Shown here: piece by piece, positions 25,493 to 32,934 of the stretch | Numbering within the stretch: position 1 is the stretch's first letter | Layout: each line of letters starts with the position of its first letter | Origin: an uncultured Blautia sp. | GTDB lineage: Bacteria; Bacillota; Clostridia; Lachnospirales; Lachnospiraceae | Length of the DNA: 64,000 bases | NCBI GenBank assembly: GCA_900540785.1 | Contig: UQHF01000021.1 | Location: 1-64,000, forward strand | Reading direction: 5' to 3' | The notes under the pieces: generated by a model | What the model saw: only the letters and a program-made list of their open reading frames with translations | Databases searched by the model: none | What the model was told of the DNA's origin: nothing | Translations under genes and position numbers: made by a program

Positions 25493-25819
25493 ATGAATGA
25501 AAACACATTAGGAGGTAGGATTGCTGAACTATTAGAAAAAAATGGTTTGACTCAAAGAGAATTGGCTGAAAAAGTAGGTGTTACCGAAGTTTCCATGTCT
25601 CGCTATATCAGCAATGATCGTACCCCCAAAGGTCCTGTCATCGCTAATATTGCCACCGCATTACACACAACTTCCGACTATTTATTAGGTACAGAAGAAG
25701 TTGGCGATTTTGAGAGTGAGTATTACAAAATCCACCGACTCATTGCACGTAACGCATCCCAAATGACTCGGAAACAAAGAAACGAACTGATTAATGCCCT
25801 TCTTGAGCCAGATGACTAA
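25493..25819 (+). CDS. XRE family phage repressor
   Basis: 108 residues. N-terminal HTH: LTQRELAEKVGVTEVSMSRY, then ISNDRTPKGPVIANIATALH, a typical XRE fold. The C-terminal ~35 residues are helical and likely mediate dimerisation. No peptidase domain, so inactivation depends on the ImmA-type peptidase encoded 15 bases downstream. Expected to bind the CGGTAAGTT sites in both promoters and silence the lytic genes. Ribosome site AGAAAGAGGTAATTAAGAG. Confidence 0.92.
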   Translation: MNENTLGGRIAELLEKNGLTQRELAEKVGVTEVSMSRYISNDRTPKGPVIANIATALHTTSDYLLGTEEVGDFESEYYKIHRLIARNASQMTRKQRNELINALLEPDD

Positions 25820-25834
25820 GAAAGGACTGATTTT

Positions 25835-26395
25835 TTGTATCTGAGCGACTCTCAATATGAAAACATTAAAGAAAATGTAGTCGATATGTATGAAGAATGT
25901 GGATTAACCACATACCCCATCGACTGCATGGAAATTGCAAGAAGACTAAATTACCGATTAGTTCCCTATTCTAAATTAAAGGGAAAAAAATTGGTAACCG
26001 CTATGAACATCAGTATGGATGGCTTTCATATGTTAGTAGAGGATAAAGTCTCTGGTATGTTTATGTGGGTTATTTTTTATAATGATGAAAACAGCCACGA
26101 ACGCCAACGTTGGACAATCCTTCATGAAATTGGGCATATCCGGTTAGATCATACCCAAGAGAGTGAACTCGCAGAAGCGGAAGCAAACTTTTTTGCAAAA
26201 TATAGTATTGCGCCACCACCATTGATTCATTATGCACAATGCGATGATTATGTTGATGTTGCAGTTAAATTTGACCTATCCATCCAAGCAGCATACTATT
26301 CCATGTGCTATTATCATAAGTGGCTACAATATGGTCCCGCTGATTACGAACCAGTCGAAATCCGAATGTTAGAATTATTTGGATTAGCTGCATAA
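25835..26395 (+). CDS. ImmA/IrrE family metallopeptidase
   Basis: 186 residues. The zinc-peptidase motif ILHEIGHIRLDH is at about residues 95-106, with a downstream Glu-rich EAEANFFAKYSI helix providing the third ligand. ImmA-type proteases cut the cognate XRE repressor and so trigger prophage or ICE induction. Translation appears to start at TTG (25,835) with AAAGGACTGA upstream. Cotranscribed with the repressor, as in ICEBs1-like immunity modules. Confidence 0.92.
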   Translation: MYLSDSQYENIKENVVDMYEECGLTTYPIDCMEIARRLNYRLVPYSKLKGKKLVTAMNISMDGFHMLVEDKVSGMFMWVIFYNDENSHERQRWTILHEIGHIRLDHTQESELAEAEANFFAKYSIAPPPLIHYAQCDDYVDVAVKFDLSIQAAYYSMCYYHKWLQYGPADYEPVEIRMLELFGLAA

Positions 26396-26408
26396 CAATT
26401 AACCCTTG

Positions 26409-26460
26409 AAACTCTATATATTGTGTATTATAATAATGCATACCACAATATATAGAGTTT
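26409..26460. terminator. Long AT-rich hairpin after immA
   Basis: Perfect 17-bp inverted repeat (AAACTCTATATATTGTG and its complement) with an 18-base loop, followed by T-rich sequence. It fits a terminator of the repressor/immA transcript. The arms are longer than most terminators. Confidence 0.75.
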
Positions 26461-26494
26461 TTGACTCAACAAAGAAAAGAGGTGAATTTAGCGT

Positions 26495-26875
26495 ATGGAA
26501 GAATCTCGGATGATTATTAAAAAAACAAACGAAGAAGTCACATTTTCTATAAAAGTTATCCATGATGCCTTACATAAACTGGTATATGAAATTGTAGAAA
26601 ATGTTATTGATGAGCTTATTGATAAAGTCCATGAACATCTAATGAGCTTAATCGCTTTCATGCATGATTTCTTATATCACAGAACAAAGGAGGATCGACG
26701 CTCATCCTGCTGCTCCCTGCACGCATATATAAAAGCAGTTTTATTCATTCCTATCGCCAAGTCAGCCACCTTATCATTTCGGAATTATTCATATCGACTC
26801 CGAAATGTGTATCTTCACCGTAACCAGATTCGTGGTCTGGATACCGATGATGCTGACAGTATGATATTCGCATAA
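26495..26875 (+). CDS. Hypothetical lysogeny-region protein (126 aa)
   Basis: Begins MEESRMIIKKTNEEVTFSIK. The first ~60 residues are amphipathic helical (AFMHDFLYHRT). The second half has a biased, Arg/Ser/Tyr-rich composition (LSFRNYSYRLRNVYLHRN), so a frameshift within the gene relative to its relatives is possible. Ribosome site AAGAGGTGAATTTAGCGT. No known motif; function unknown. Confidence 0.5.
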   Translation: MEESRMIIKKTNEEVTFSIKVIHDALHKLVYEIVENVIDELIDKVHEHLMSLIAFMHDFLYHRTKEDRRSSCCSLHAYIKAVLFIPIAKSATLSFRNYSYRLRNVYLHRNQIRGLDTDDADSMIFA

Positions 26876-26916
26876 CGTAACCCGCAAATATCACAGCAGC
26901 ATTTGGAGGTATTAAA

Positions 26917-27183
26917 ATGCTTGAAGAATATATTAAAGATGCCATTGACGATGAAATGAAAGATTACCTGACTACCGAAACATACAAGCAACAAGGAGAA
27001 GAAATCGAAAAACTTCTATATTCTCTGCGTTCCGAATTGACCCCGGATCAAGTATCAACCTTAAACAGATTAGTAAATGTCTTGGGACAACAACATAGTG
27101 ATTTTGCTTCCGCCGCCTATCTTCGTGGTGTTGTAAGTGGAATTGCATTAAAAAATAAAACACTGGGCAATAAAAGTGAATAG
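26917..27183 (+). CDS. Small helical protein, paralog of the convergent gene at 27,236-27,499
   Basis: 88 residues, mostly helical: LEEYIKDAIDDEMKDYLTTE at the N-terminus and ASAAYLRGVVSGIAL at the C-terminus. Both blocks and their spacing recur in the oppositely oriented gene that starts at 27,499. Clear ribosome site (GGAGGTATTAAA). Function unknown. Repeated small helical proteins of this kind in phage immunity regions may be regulators or toxin/antitoxin-like, but no such signature is present. Confidence 0.75.
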   Translation: MLEEYIKDAIDDEMKDYLTTETYKQQGEEIEKLLYSLRSELTPDQVSTLNRLVNVLGQQHSDFASAAYLRGVVSGIALKNKTLGNKSE

Positions 27184-27185
27184 AA

Positions 27186-27228
27186 AAAAGCTGATGCACT
27201 ACCTTCATCAAGGTGTGCATCAGCTTTT
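27186..27228. terminator. Bidirectional terminator between the paralogs
   Basis: 14-bp perfect arms (AAAAGCTGATGCAC / GTGCATCAGCTTTT) plus an inner 5-bp stem (ACCTT / AAGGT) and a 4-base loop, with A-run on the left and T-run on the right. Works for both convergent genes. Confidence 0.9.
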
Positions 27229-27235
27229 CTTTCTT

Positions 27236-27499
27236 TCAAACAGATTTAATCTTCTTTTTGCACAAGGCAATTCCTTCAACAACCCCCTGCAAATACGCTT
27301 CTGATGCAAACGCTCCATCACATACCGATATTGCATCCAATAGCTGATTCAGTAAAATCATTTTTTCTGATGAAAGATTTTCTCTCATGTTCCGTAATAA
27401 ATCATTAATTTGTTTCTTGTGTTCTTTATACTTTTCAGATTTTATGTAATCACTCATTGCCTCATCCGTAGCATCTTTAATATACTCTTCTAACTCCAT
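27236..27499 (-). CDS. Small helical protein, paralog of 26,917-27,183
   Basis: 87 residues: MELEEYIKDATDEAMSDYIK and ASEAYLQGVVEGIAL align with the convergent neighbour along the full length. Reads leftward from a TTGGAGGTGTAAATTAACA ribosome site and shares the terminator. Probably arose by inverted duplication. Function unknown. Confidence 0.75.
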   Translation of the reverse strand: MELEEYIKDATDEAMSDYIKSEKYKEHKKQINDLLRNMRENLSSEKMILLNQLLDAISVCDGAFASEAYLQGVVEGIALCKKKIKSV

Positions 27500-27644
27500 T
27501 GTTAATTTACACCTCCAATACCGGAACTATATTGATTGGTCTGCTTAACAACTCCCTGCCTGGTATTCCTGTAGCGATACCTTAATTATACGAACACACG
27601 TTCTTTTTGTCAATCCTTCATCACTTCTAAACTCATAAAAAATG

Positions 27645-28616
27645 TTACTGTAACGCTTTCAATATTTCCTCTGCAATTCGATTAATTACAGGAACACATA
27701 CTGAATTCCCAGCTTGTTTATATAGACGTGCATCACTTTGTTTAGGTAATTTGAAATTATTAGGAAATCCTTGTGTATTAAAACATTCTCTCGGCGTCAT
27801 TTTTCTTAAGCCATATTTTGACTTAATGATACACACATTATGTCCCCCTTCTCCCTGATTAGCTGTTAAAGTTGGTACTACGCCACTTTTATTCTGCCTT
27901 ACATATTTTCTTCGCCACTGATATATTGCCGGATTATTTATATCATCATCTTTCGTTGCTTCCACCAGTAACTTATAAATATCGCCTTTGTACTTTCCTT
28001 CCGTATAATAATATTTTTCGTTCTCTTTTACTTTGAAATCGATAATATCCTTTACTGTTTTTGTCAATGGTACTGGTAATGGCCATTGAAATTTACTAAA
28101 ATCTCCCGCTTCCCTAAAAGCCACAATATATATTCTTTCTCGATTTTGAGCCATATTACCATAATTCATAGCATTTAAAACCTGATATGTGTAATGATAT
28201 CCTAAATTTTCTAGTTGCTCGCATATAACTCGAAAAGTGTTTCCGTTATCATGCCCTACAAGATTTTTGACATTCTCAAATAATGCTACTCTTGGTCTTT
28301 TTTCTTCGAGCATCCTTACCAATTCAAAAAATAATTCCCCCCGTCCTTTTTCATCCTCAAAACCTTTTCTATATCCAGCTATTGAAAATGCTTGGCAGGG
28401 AAATCCTCCTATAATTACATCCGTCTTTGGTACATCCTCTGTAGGAACTATATGGATATCTCTGGTATCAACTTTTACTTTTGGGAAATTTAATTCAAAA
28501 GTTTCACTCGCATAATTATCAAATTCATTTGCATAAACTGTTTGAAACTCTCCTGTTTCTTCAAATCCTAAATCAATGCCGCCAACACCTGCAAAAAATG
28601 ATGCAACACTATACAT
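27645..28616 (-). CDS. Type II DNA (cytosine-5)-methyltransferase of the R-M cluster
   Basis: 323 residues with FFAGVGGIDLGFEE (motif I), IIGGFPCQAFSIAGYRKGF (IV, catalytic Cys), ALFENVKNLVGHDNG (VI), AQNRERIYIVAF (VIII), the target region YQWRRKYVRQNKSGVVPTLT and GGHNV, and ARLYKQAGNSVCVPV (X). The target region resembles that of GCNGC- and GGNCC-type methylases. Paired with a Bsp6I-like enzyme upstream, GCNGC is the most likely site. Has its own promoter. Confidence 0.93.
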   Translation of the reverse strand: MYSVASFFAGVGGIDLGFEETGEFQTVYANEFDNYASETFELNFPKVKVDTRDIHIVPTEDVPKTDVIIGGFPCQAFSIAGYRKGFEDEKGRGELFFELVRMLEEKRPRVALFENVKNLVGHDNGNTFRVICEQLENLGYHYTYQVLNAMNYGNMAQNRERIYIVAFREAGDFSKFQWPLPVPLTKTVKDIIDFKVKENEKYYYTEGKYKGDIYKLLVEATKDDDINNPAIYQWRRKYVRQNKSGVVPTLTANQGEGGHNVCIIKSKYGLRKMTPRECFNTQGFPNNFKLPKQSDARLYKQAGNSVCVPVINRIAEEILKALQ

Positions 28617-28652
28617 AACTATTCATTTCCTCCTATTAATTCGCTAGTTGCA

Positions 28653-28681
28653 ATTTTACCATAAATCGCGGCGCGCCGCAA
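28653..28681 (-). promoter_or_regulatory. Methylase promoter containing a GCNGC palindrome
   Basis: On the minus strand, TTGCGG (28,676-28,681), 17-bp spacer and TAAAAT (28,653-28,658) form a plausible promoter. The palindrome GCGGCGCGCCGC (28,668-28,679) overlaps the -35 and spacer and contains two GCNGC sites in otherwise AT-rich DNA. This fits methylation- or methylase-dependent autoregulation. Confidence 0.55.
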
Positions 28682-28695
28682 TATAATTTATAAAC

Positions 28696-28722
28696 GATAG
28701 GCGGGATAAATTCCCGCCTATC
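28696..28722 (-). terminator. Hairpin terminator after the restriction gene
   Basis: GATAGGCGGGA / TCCCGCCTATC, 11 bp with a 5-base loop, three bases after the end of the Bsp6I-like gene; the following minus-strand sequence is GTTTATAAATTAT, a weak T-run. It separates restriction from methylase transcription. Confidence 0.65.
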
Positions 28723-28724
28723 AT

Positions 28725-29267
28725 TTATCGATTATCTTTAATAATTCTGCAACGTCTAATATCAAAAATAATGTCTGGTTCAAGCCCCTGTGCATCTACA
28801 AACAATGTCTGTAAACTCACATGTGGTCTTCGACCTTGATTTTTTTGATCTTGTATTGTTTGACTTTTATTGGCTGGATATTTTCCAAACTCTTCAGAAT
28901 CTATTTTCAGATCGTAAATATATAATAAATTCTCATCAAGTTTGAAACGTAAAAAAACTAGATCATCGAAAACACATTTTGGTCCAAACGATGATAAATC
29001 TCCATCGAAACGTGATGTCGCTTTAAACTCAATTTTTTTCCCTGTTCTAGGATCTGTTGCATCTCCAACTTCATCGCCCCTGTTCCAAAGCAAATCTAGG
29101 CAATAGCATCCCATAGGTTCACTAATAGCATCTGGCATATTAATTCCTCTATGACTATTGTTTGAAATGTATGTATTTAAATCCTTCCATTTAAAATATG
29201 CATTACACGTTTCATCAATCCTAGCCTCGTCAATAGTAACATGACCAAATTCATTGTATATAGGCAT
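28725..29267 (-). CDS. Bsp6I-like type II restriction endonuclease
   Basis: 180 residues. FKWKDLNTYISNNSHRGINM, PDAISEPMGCYCLDLLWNRG, LSSFGPKCVFDDLVFLRF and NQGRRPHVSLQTL match the conserved blocks of the Bsp6I family (GC^NGC). The central KKIEFKATSRFDGD fits a PD-(D/E)XK core with ExK. ATG at 29267 is chosen since GAGGAAGGTGAGAGAA precedes it. It is separated from the methylase by a terminator and by a GCNGC-bearing promoter region. Assignment by recollection of the family, not a search. Confidence 0.82.
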   Translation of the reverse strand: MPIYNEFGHVTIDEARIDETCNAYFKWKDLNTYISNNSHRGINMPDAISEPMGCYCLDLLWNRGDEVGDATDPRTGKKIEFKATSRFDGDLSSFGPKCVFDDLVFLRFKLDENLLYIYDLKIDSEEFGKYPANKSQTIQDQKNQGRRPHVSLQTLFVDAQGLEPDIIFDIRRCRIIKDNR

Positions 29268-29345
29268 TTCTCTCACCTTCCTCAAATATGTTTATGTACA
29301 TTTTATCACAGGTATCTCAAAAAACATAGAATAATATTTTTCTTA

Positions 29346-30260
29346 CTATAATTCCTGATATAAACGTTCAATCACGTCCCAGTTTTCTAAATACTCTCCC
29401 ATCTTACTAACACTAACACTTTTTATTTCTTCATCTGACCAAGGATCTATCTCTTTCATAGGTATTAAATAGCATAACCCCACTAATTTGTCTACGGCTA
29501 CATATAAATCGCAATCCTGAGAAGTAATCCTCTTACCTCTATTTCTTTCATTATGAGTGTCTATTCCTCTTCCACCACGATCTCTATCTTTGAAACTAAT
29601 TGTATCTGAACTAATTCCTTTAACTTGCACTTTAAATATATGTCCTTTATAATCAATTACCGAATCATATCTACTAGATCGTACATCAACATTAGAACAA
29701 TTGAATCCTGCTAAAATAGCACGTGATACAAACAGAAATTGTGCTGAATCCCCACCATTTGCAGTCATCGTTCCACTCTCCAAATGATTAATGTTTACTT
29801 GAAATCCATTCTGTAATAATAAATATAAACTTTTTCGAGTAATATTTTTTAAAGCTCTTTTTATAAATTTTTTCTTTGTTTCCACCAGTTCTGAATTATC
29901 TAGTATCGTTGATACTATTGCATTTTGCAACTCTTCTGAATTTTCCATTTGTAATTGTCTAAATGTGTCGGCTTCAATCAATCTTTCAACATCTTTTTTA
30001 TATAAAACATACTCATTAGAAACAGTAACAATTTGATTTTTCTGAGCTCCTAATTCTTCAAATCTTTTAATAAGAGCTTCTATCGTTTCTTGTGATTCGG
30101 AATTCAATTTTTCAGATAAATGCCTCTTTATATCTGTATCATCAAAATCAACTCCATAATTTGATAAGTCCTTAAAATCCGAAATCCTATTATTTATATT
30201 CTCAATGTTGTCTTTTATAAATATCCCGATATCATTTTTATGTTCAAAATTAATTTCCAT
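29346..30260 (-). CDS. Second R-M cluster nuclease: PD-(D/E)XK with helical N-terminus
   Basis: About 304 residues. Residues 1-170 are helical and unlike any family I recognise. The C-terminal part (GDSAQFLFVSRAILAGFNCS, RYDSVIDYKGHIFKVQVKG, SQDCDLYVAVDKLVGLCYLI) matches PD-(D/E)XK nucleases of the group I intron endonuclease / DUF4365-like type with a D...QxK active site. ATG at 30260 lies after GGAGGAAGATTGGG and overlaps the vsr gene by a few codons. Its role beside the Bsp6I-like enzyme is unknown. Confidence 0.75.
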   Translation of the reverse strand: MEINFEHKNDIGIFIKDNIENINNRISDFKDLSNYGVDFDDTDIKRHLSEKLNSESQETIEALIKRFEELGAQKNQIVTVSNEYVLYKKDVERLIEADTFRQLQMENSEELQNAIVSTILDNSELVETKKKFIKRALKNITRKSLYLLLQNGFQVNINHLESGTMTANGGDSAQFLFVSRAILAGFNCSNVDVRSSRYDSVIDYKGHIFKVQVKGISSDTISFKDRDRGGRGIDTHNERNRGKRITSQDCDLYVAVDKLVGLCYLIPMKEIDPWSDEEIKSVSVSKMGEYLENWDVIERLYQEL

Positions 30261-30705
30261 CCCAATCTTCCTCCAAGCTATTACATGTTGATTCAAATAT
30301 AGTTTCTTCTATTACTTTAATACATTCATCAGTATTATTTAATATTTCTTTTCCCCAAAAACGAACTACTGTCCACCCTAAAAAATTTAACTGTTGATTA
30401 ATTTCCTGATCTCTGGTAATATTGCGTTCTATTTTTTTCAACCAGTAGTTTGCATTATTACCTTTCTCAAGTCTTGGTTTCAGTACTTCCCAATCTTTAC
30501 CATGAAAAAATTCAGAATCACAAAAAATCACAATTTTCTGCTTGGTTAAAACAATATCTGGCTTTCCCGGTAATTCATTATAATTTTTCCTATAACGATA
30601 TCCGCGATGCCATAATTCTTTTCTAAGTATAACCTCTATTTTTGTATCTTTACTCTTTATATTTTTCATATTTTTATGACGTTGTTCTTTAGTTAAATTA
30701 TCCAT
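30250..30705 (-). CDS. vsr: Very short patch repair endonuclease (Vsr)
   Basis: 151 residues. MKNIKSKDTKIEVILRKELW, then HRGYRYRKNYNELPGKPDIV, the catalytic FCDSEFFHGKDW, and LGWTVVRFWGKEIL reproduce the Vsr fold. Vsr nicks T:G mismatches produced when 5-methylcytosine deaminates, so it protects the sites methylated by the clustered cytosine methylase. First gene of the leftward run; its stop overlaps the next nuclease gene. Confidence 0.92.
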   Translation of the reverse strand: MDNLTKEQRHKNMKNIKSKDTKIEVILRKELWHRGYRYRKNYNELPGKPDIVLTKQKIVIFCDSEFFHGKDWEVLKPRLEKGNNANYWLKKIERNITRDQEINQQLNFLGWTVVRFWGKEILNNTDECIKVIEETIFESTCNSLEEDWDGN

Positions 30706-30783
30706 AGGCTTTTCTATACTCCAACTACAGTTCCATTTTTATGTATATATTTTAACAGATTATGAGCAAAATGAATAGCAAAA

Positions 30784-30812
30784 CGGATCGTGTTTTATAT
30801 GAACACAATCCG
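30784..30812 (-). terminator. Hairpin between the 116-aa gene and vsr
   Basis: CGGATCGTGTT / AACACAATCCG with one mismatch and a 7-base loop, followed on the minus strand by T-rich sequence; ends the 30,863-31,213 transcript. Confidence 0.6.
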
Positions 30813-30862
30813 CTTCTATTTAAAACAATTTACAATATGACTGTTTTATGAAAGCAATATAT

Positions 30863-31213
30863 CTATTTCTTTTTTGCACGTACATATGAATATAAATTCC
30901 ATAAATTTACCCAAATGGAAAACTCTTTTCTATATACAAATTTTGAATTATATTTTATTCCATGTCCCTGACACCATTGATAAATATCTTTCATTACCAT
31001 CTGTTCTCCAGCATCAATTCTATCTGTCAAATATGAGATTTTTACCATATCCTGCTCTGAATTGACATGCAAATAGAACCATACATTATAATATCGGATT
31101 GCCACAATCTTTTTTTCCATACATGTCCCTTTCGTAAAATAATATGTTTTCGCCAAATATTGTACATCTTTTGCGAAATTGTATTTAGTTTCGTTAGAAA
31201 GTTTTATTATCAC
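30863..31213 (-). CDS. Hypothetical protein next to the attachment site (116 aa)
   Basis: Tyr- and Lys-rich protein: IVAIRYYNVWFYLHVNSEQD and QWCQGHGIKYNSKFVYRKEF. No recombinase signature, so it is not an integrase. The listed start is GTG; an internal ATG at 31120 with AAAGGGACATGT upstream is equally possible. It is the last prophage gene before comEC and lies between two terminators, typical of a cargo gene. Function unknown. Confidence 0.5.
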   Translation of the reverse strand: MIIKLSNETKYNFAKDVQYLAKTYYFTKGTCMEKKIVAIRYYNVWFYLHVNSEQDMVKISYLTDRIDAGEQMVMKDIYQWCQGHGIKYNSKFVYRKEFSIWVNLWNLYSYVRAKKK

Positions 31214-31260
31214 TTACCCCATCAGTTCTGCAAATCACTCTCAGGTGCAAAACAAGGCGT

Positions 31261-31287
31261 AAAAACACAATTAAAATATGTGTTTTT
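31261..31287. terminator. Terminator near the prophage right end
   Basis: AAAAACACA / TGTGTTTTT, 9 bp with a 9-base loop, with A- and T-rich flanks in both directions. It would stop leftward host transcription from the comEC operon from entering the prophage. Confidence 0.8.
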
Positions 31288-31316
31288 TCTAAGCTCAATG
31301 CTCACAAACGCCCATT

Positions 31317-31982
31317 TTAAGCCATTCTTTCGCCTATTAGAAATACCCAACACAGAAAACAGACACCGCTGATCGCCAGAATATGAATAATCCCTGCCAT
31401 CTGATAAAGCATTTTTGTTTCTTTTGGAAGCTCTCCCTTTTCTCCCAGAACCATCGCCGAAAAAACAGGAGCAGCCTCTCCTGCAGTACGCTCCAGCACG
31501 CGTTTTAAATGTTCCCGGATCTGAAATAAAAGAGTCTGATACGCCTTTCCCTCTTTTCCTTTTTTCAGAACCTCGCCTTTTTTCATGGAATAATACGTAT
31601 GCTCACAGGCGTAATACTGCCTTGTGTTAAATTCTCCCGGATTTCGCGGAAGGGGAAGCTCCTCAAGAACACCACGAACGCAAAGATACATTCCCGGTTT
31701 TAATTCTTCTCTTTTCTTTAAATATACAGTTGTATTTTTTATTGGAAATTTTTTTGATCTGTAAATAAGATATGATTGGTTCAGACTGACTGTCTGAGAA
31801 AATTCGGTATCCCGGAAGCTTACGACTTCTCCACATATCACACCTTCCGGATTCTCTTTTATCCACTCTTTCAGATAATCCGGCAGTGGATTTCCCCGTA
31901 TAAGAGGAAATCCAAGCCAGTCTCCTGCTGCCAGAAAGAGCATCAGAAAAAGACATACCAGACAAAGCGGGCGTCTTGTCAT
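31317..31982 (-). pseudogene. comEC: comEC 5' fragment, interrupted by the prophage
   Basis: ComEC forms the inner-membrane DNA uptake channel in natural transformation. The first ~205 residues look normal: N-terminal hydrophobic segments, the NPGEFNTRQYYACEHTYY segment of the DUF4131/OB region, and YQMAGIIHILAISG. In intact ComEC the last motif continues into LHISLL-type sequence and a multi-pass channel of several hundred residues. Here it ends as VCFLCWVFLIGERMA and stop. The host/phage junction is therefore near 31,365. The start overlaps the gerMN stop (ATGA), as in an intact operon. Confidence 0.88.
31355..31375. other. Probable attachment junction (attR-type) in comEC
   Basis: The comEC-like codons end at AGCGGT (complement ACCGCT, 31,365-31,370). 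The sequence to the left is not comEC-like. No long direct repeat can be assessed because the other end is outside the window; short or absent core homology would suit a large serine recombinase. Confidence 0.6.
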
Positions 31983-32923
31983 TCTTCCTTATCCTTTCCG
32001 GAAATAATATCCTCATTCCATTTATAGAAATTATAAAGATTCATATTTTCACGGAAAACCACTTCCCTCTGCCCTGCAATGGAAATCTCCACCTTCTCTG
32101 CATCACACGCTGCAAGAGCCGTATTTACAACAGAATATACCGGAATGCTTTCTTCCACATTTGTAAGCGCATAGTCCACAAATACAGGATTCAGATCAAT
32201 ATAGCACGCTCCGTCTGCCACTGTGACATTTAAAAGCCTGGTGTCTTCCGGTATAGTCTGGAAATGATTTTCTTCCATCGGACCTTTTGCAAGCTGCTCA
32301 AGAGCCACCCGCACCTTTGGAATATTGTGCCTGTAAAATACTTTCCGTTTTTCTTCCACAAGATGCTTTCCCTCTTTATCTGTAAAATAAAGAGTAAAGG
32401 TATCTGAGCGGTAAGTTCCTATATCCTTTGAAGAAACCTCCGCAAAGGTATCCCCGTTCATTTCCCCTACCGGCTCTTTTTTGGAATTTTTCAGTTCTTC
32501 CTGTCCGATGTAGAATTTCACAGTCTCAATCCCCGGAATCTGCACAAGTGTTTTTACGATACCGGCTCTTGTAAGCACTTCTCTTGCTGCGCTCATCTTT
32601 TTATACCGGCTGTTAAATTCCACATTTAAAACCGTCTCTTCAATCTGATAGGAGCTGATCTCCACTTCTTCCGGAAGAAGACTGATTCCGGACAGGCTGT
32701 CCTCTTTTGCATTTAAACGACTCATAAGATCCGGCAGCATAAAATCTGCGCTCTCTTCCTTTGGCGTATAAGGCTCGCTCTCCAACCCCGTCTCCGATGA
32801 ATTCAGATAATAAAAACGATACTTGCTGTCTTCTTTCTGTCTTGATTCCTCCTCTATGGTACAGCCGGAAACGGCAATACAGAGAATCAGGACCGGAAAA
32901 AACAGCTTCCATATTTTCTTCAC
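31979..32923 (-). CDS. GerMN-domain sporulation/germination lipoprotein
   Basis: 314 residues with a signal peptide and lipobox IAVSGC. Two GerMN-type repeats follow (about residues 60-170 and 190-300), with VEFNSRYKKMSAAREVLTRA and LAKGPMEENHFQTIPEDTRL as the recognisable blocks. GerMN lipoproteins act at the forespore or cell envelope. Lies between the histidine kinase and comEC, a gene order commonly seen in Lachnospiraceae; overlaps comEC by 4 bases. Confidence 0.9.
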   Translation of the reverse strand: MKKIWKLFFPVLILCIAVSGCTIEEESRQKEDSKYRFYYLNSSETGLESEPYTPKEESADFMLPDLMSRLNAKEDSLSGISLLPEEVEISSYQIEETVLNVEFNSRYKKMSAAREVLTRAGIVKTLVQIPGIETVKFYIGQEELKNSKKEPVGEMNGDTFAEVSSKDIGTYRSDTFTLYFTDKEGKHLVEEKRKVFYRHNIPKVRVALEQLAKGPMEENHFQTIPEDTRLLNVTVADGACYIDLNPVFVDYALTNVEESIPVYSVVNTALAACDAEKVEISIAGQREVVFRENMNLYNFYKWNEDIISGKDKEE

Positions 32924-32934
32924 CCTCGCACCTC

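Larger units (their letters stand above)
1..31364. mobile_element. Prophage, right-hand part, inserted in comEC
   Basis: A continuous run of phage genes: ClpP-like prohead protease, HK97-type portal, terminase large and small subunits, HNH endonuclease, methyltransferases, DUF1492 regulator, SNF2 helicase, VRR-NUC, VapE, PolA, DUF2815, DUF2800, and an XRE/ImmA immunity region with divergent promoters. The right boundary is placed at about 31,364, where the comEC reading frame stops matching its family. The left end, with capsid, tail, lysis and presumably the integrase, is outside the window. No integrase gene is visible at the right end. The restriction-modification block at 27.6-30.7 kb is visibly more AT-rich than the host genes and looks like cargo. 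Confidence 0.93.

Noticed and set aside
30863..31213. Integrase or excisionase at the attachment site
   Set aside because: No tyrosine or serine recombinase motif and no HTH of excisionase type; the integrase is presumably at the other end.
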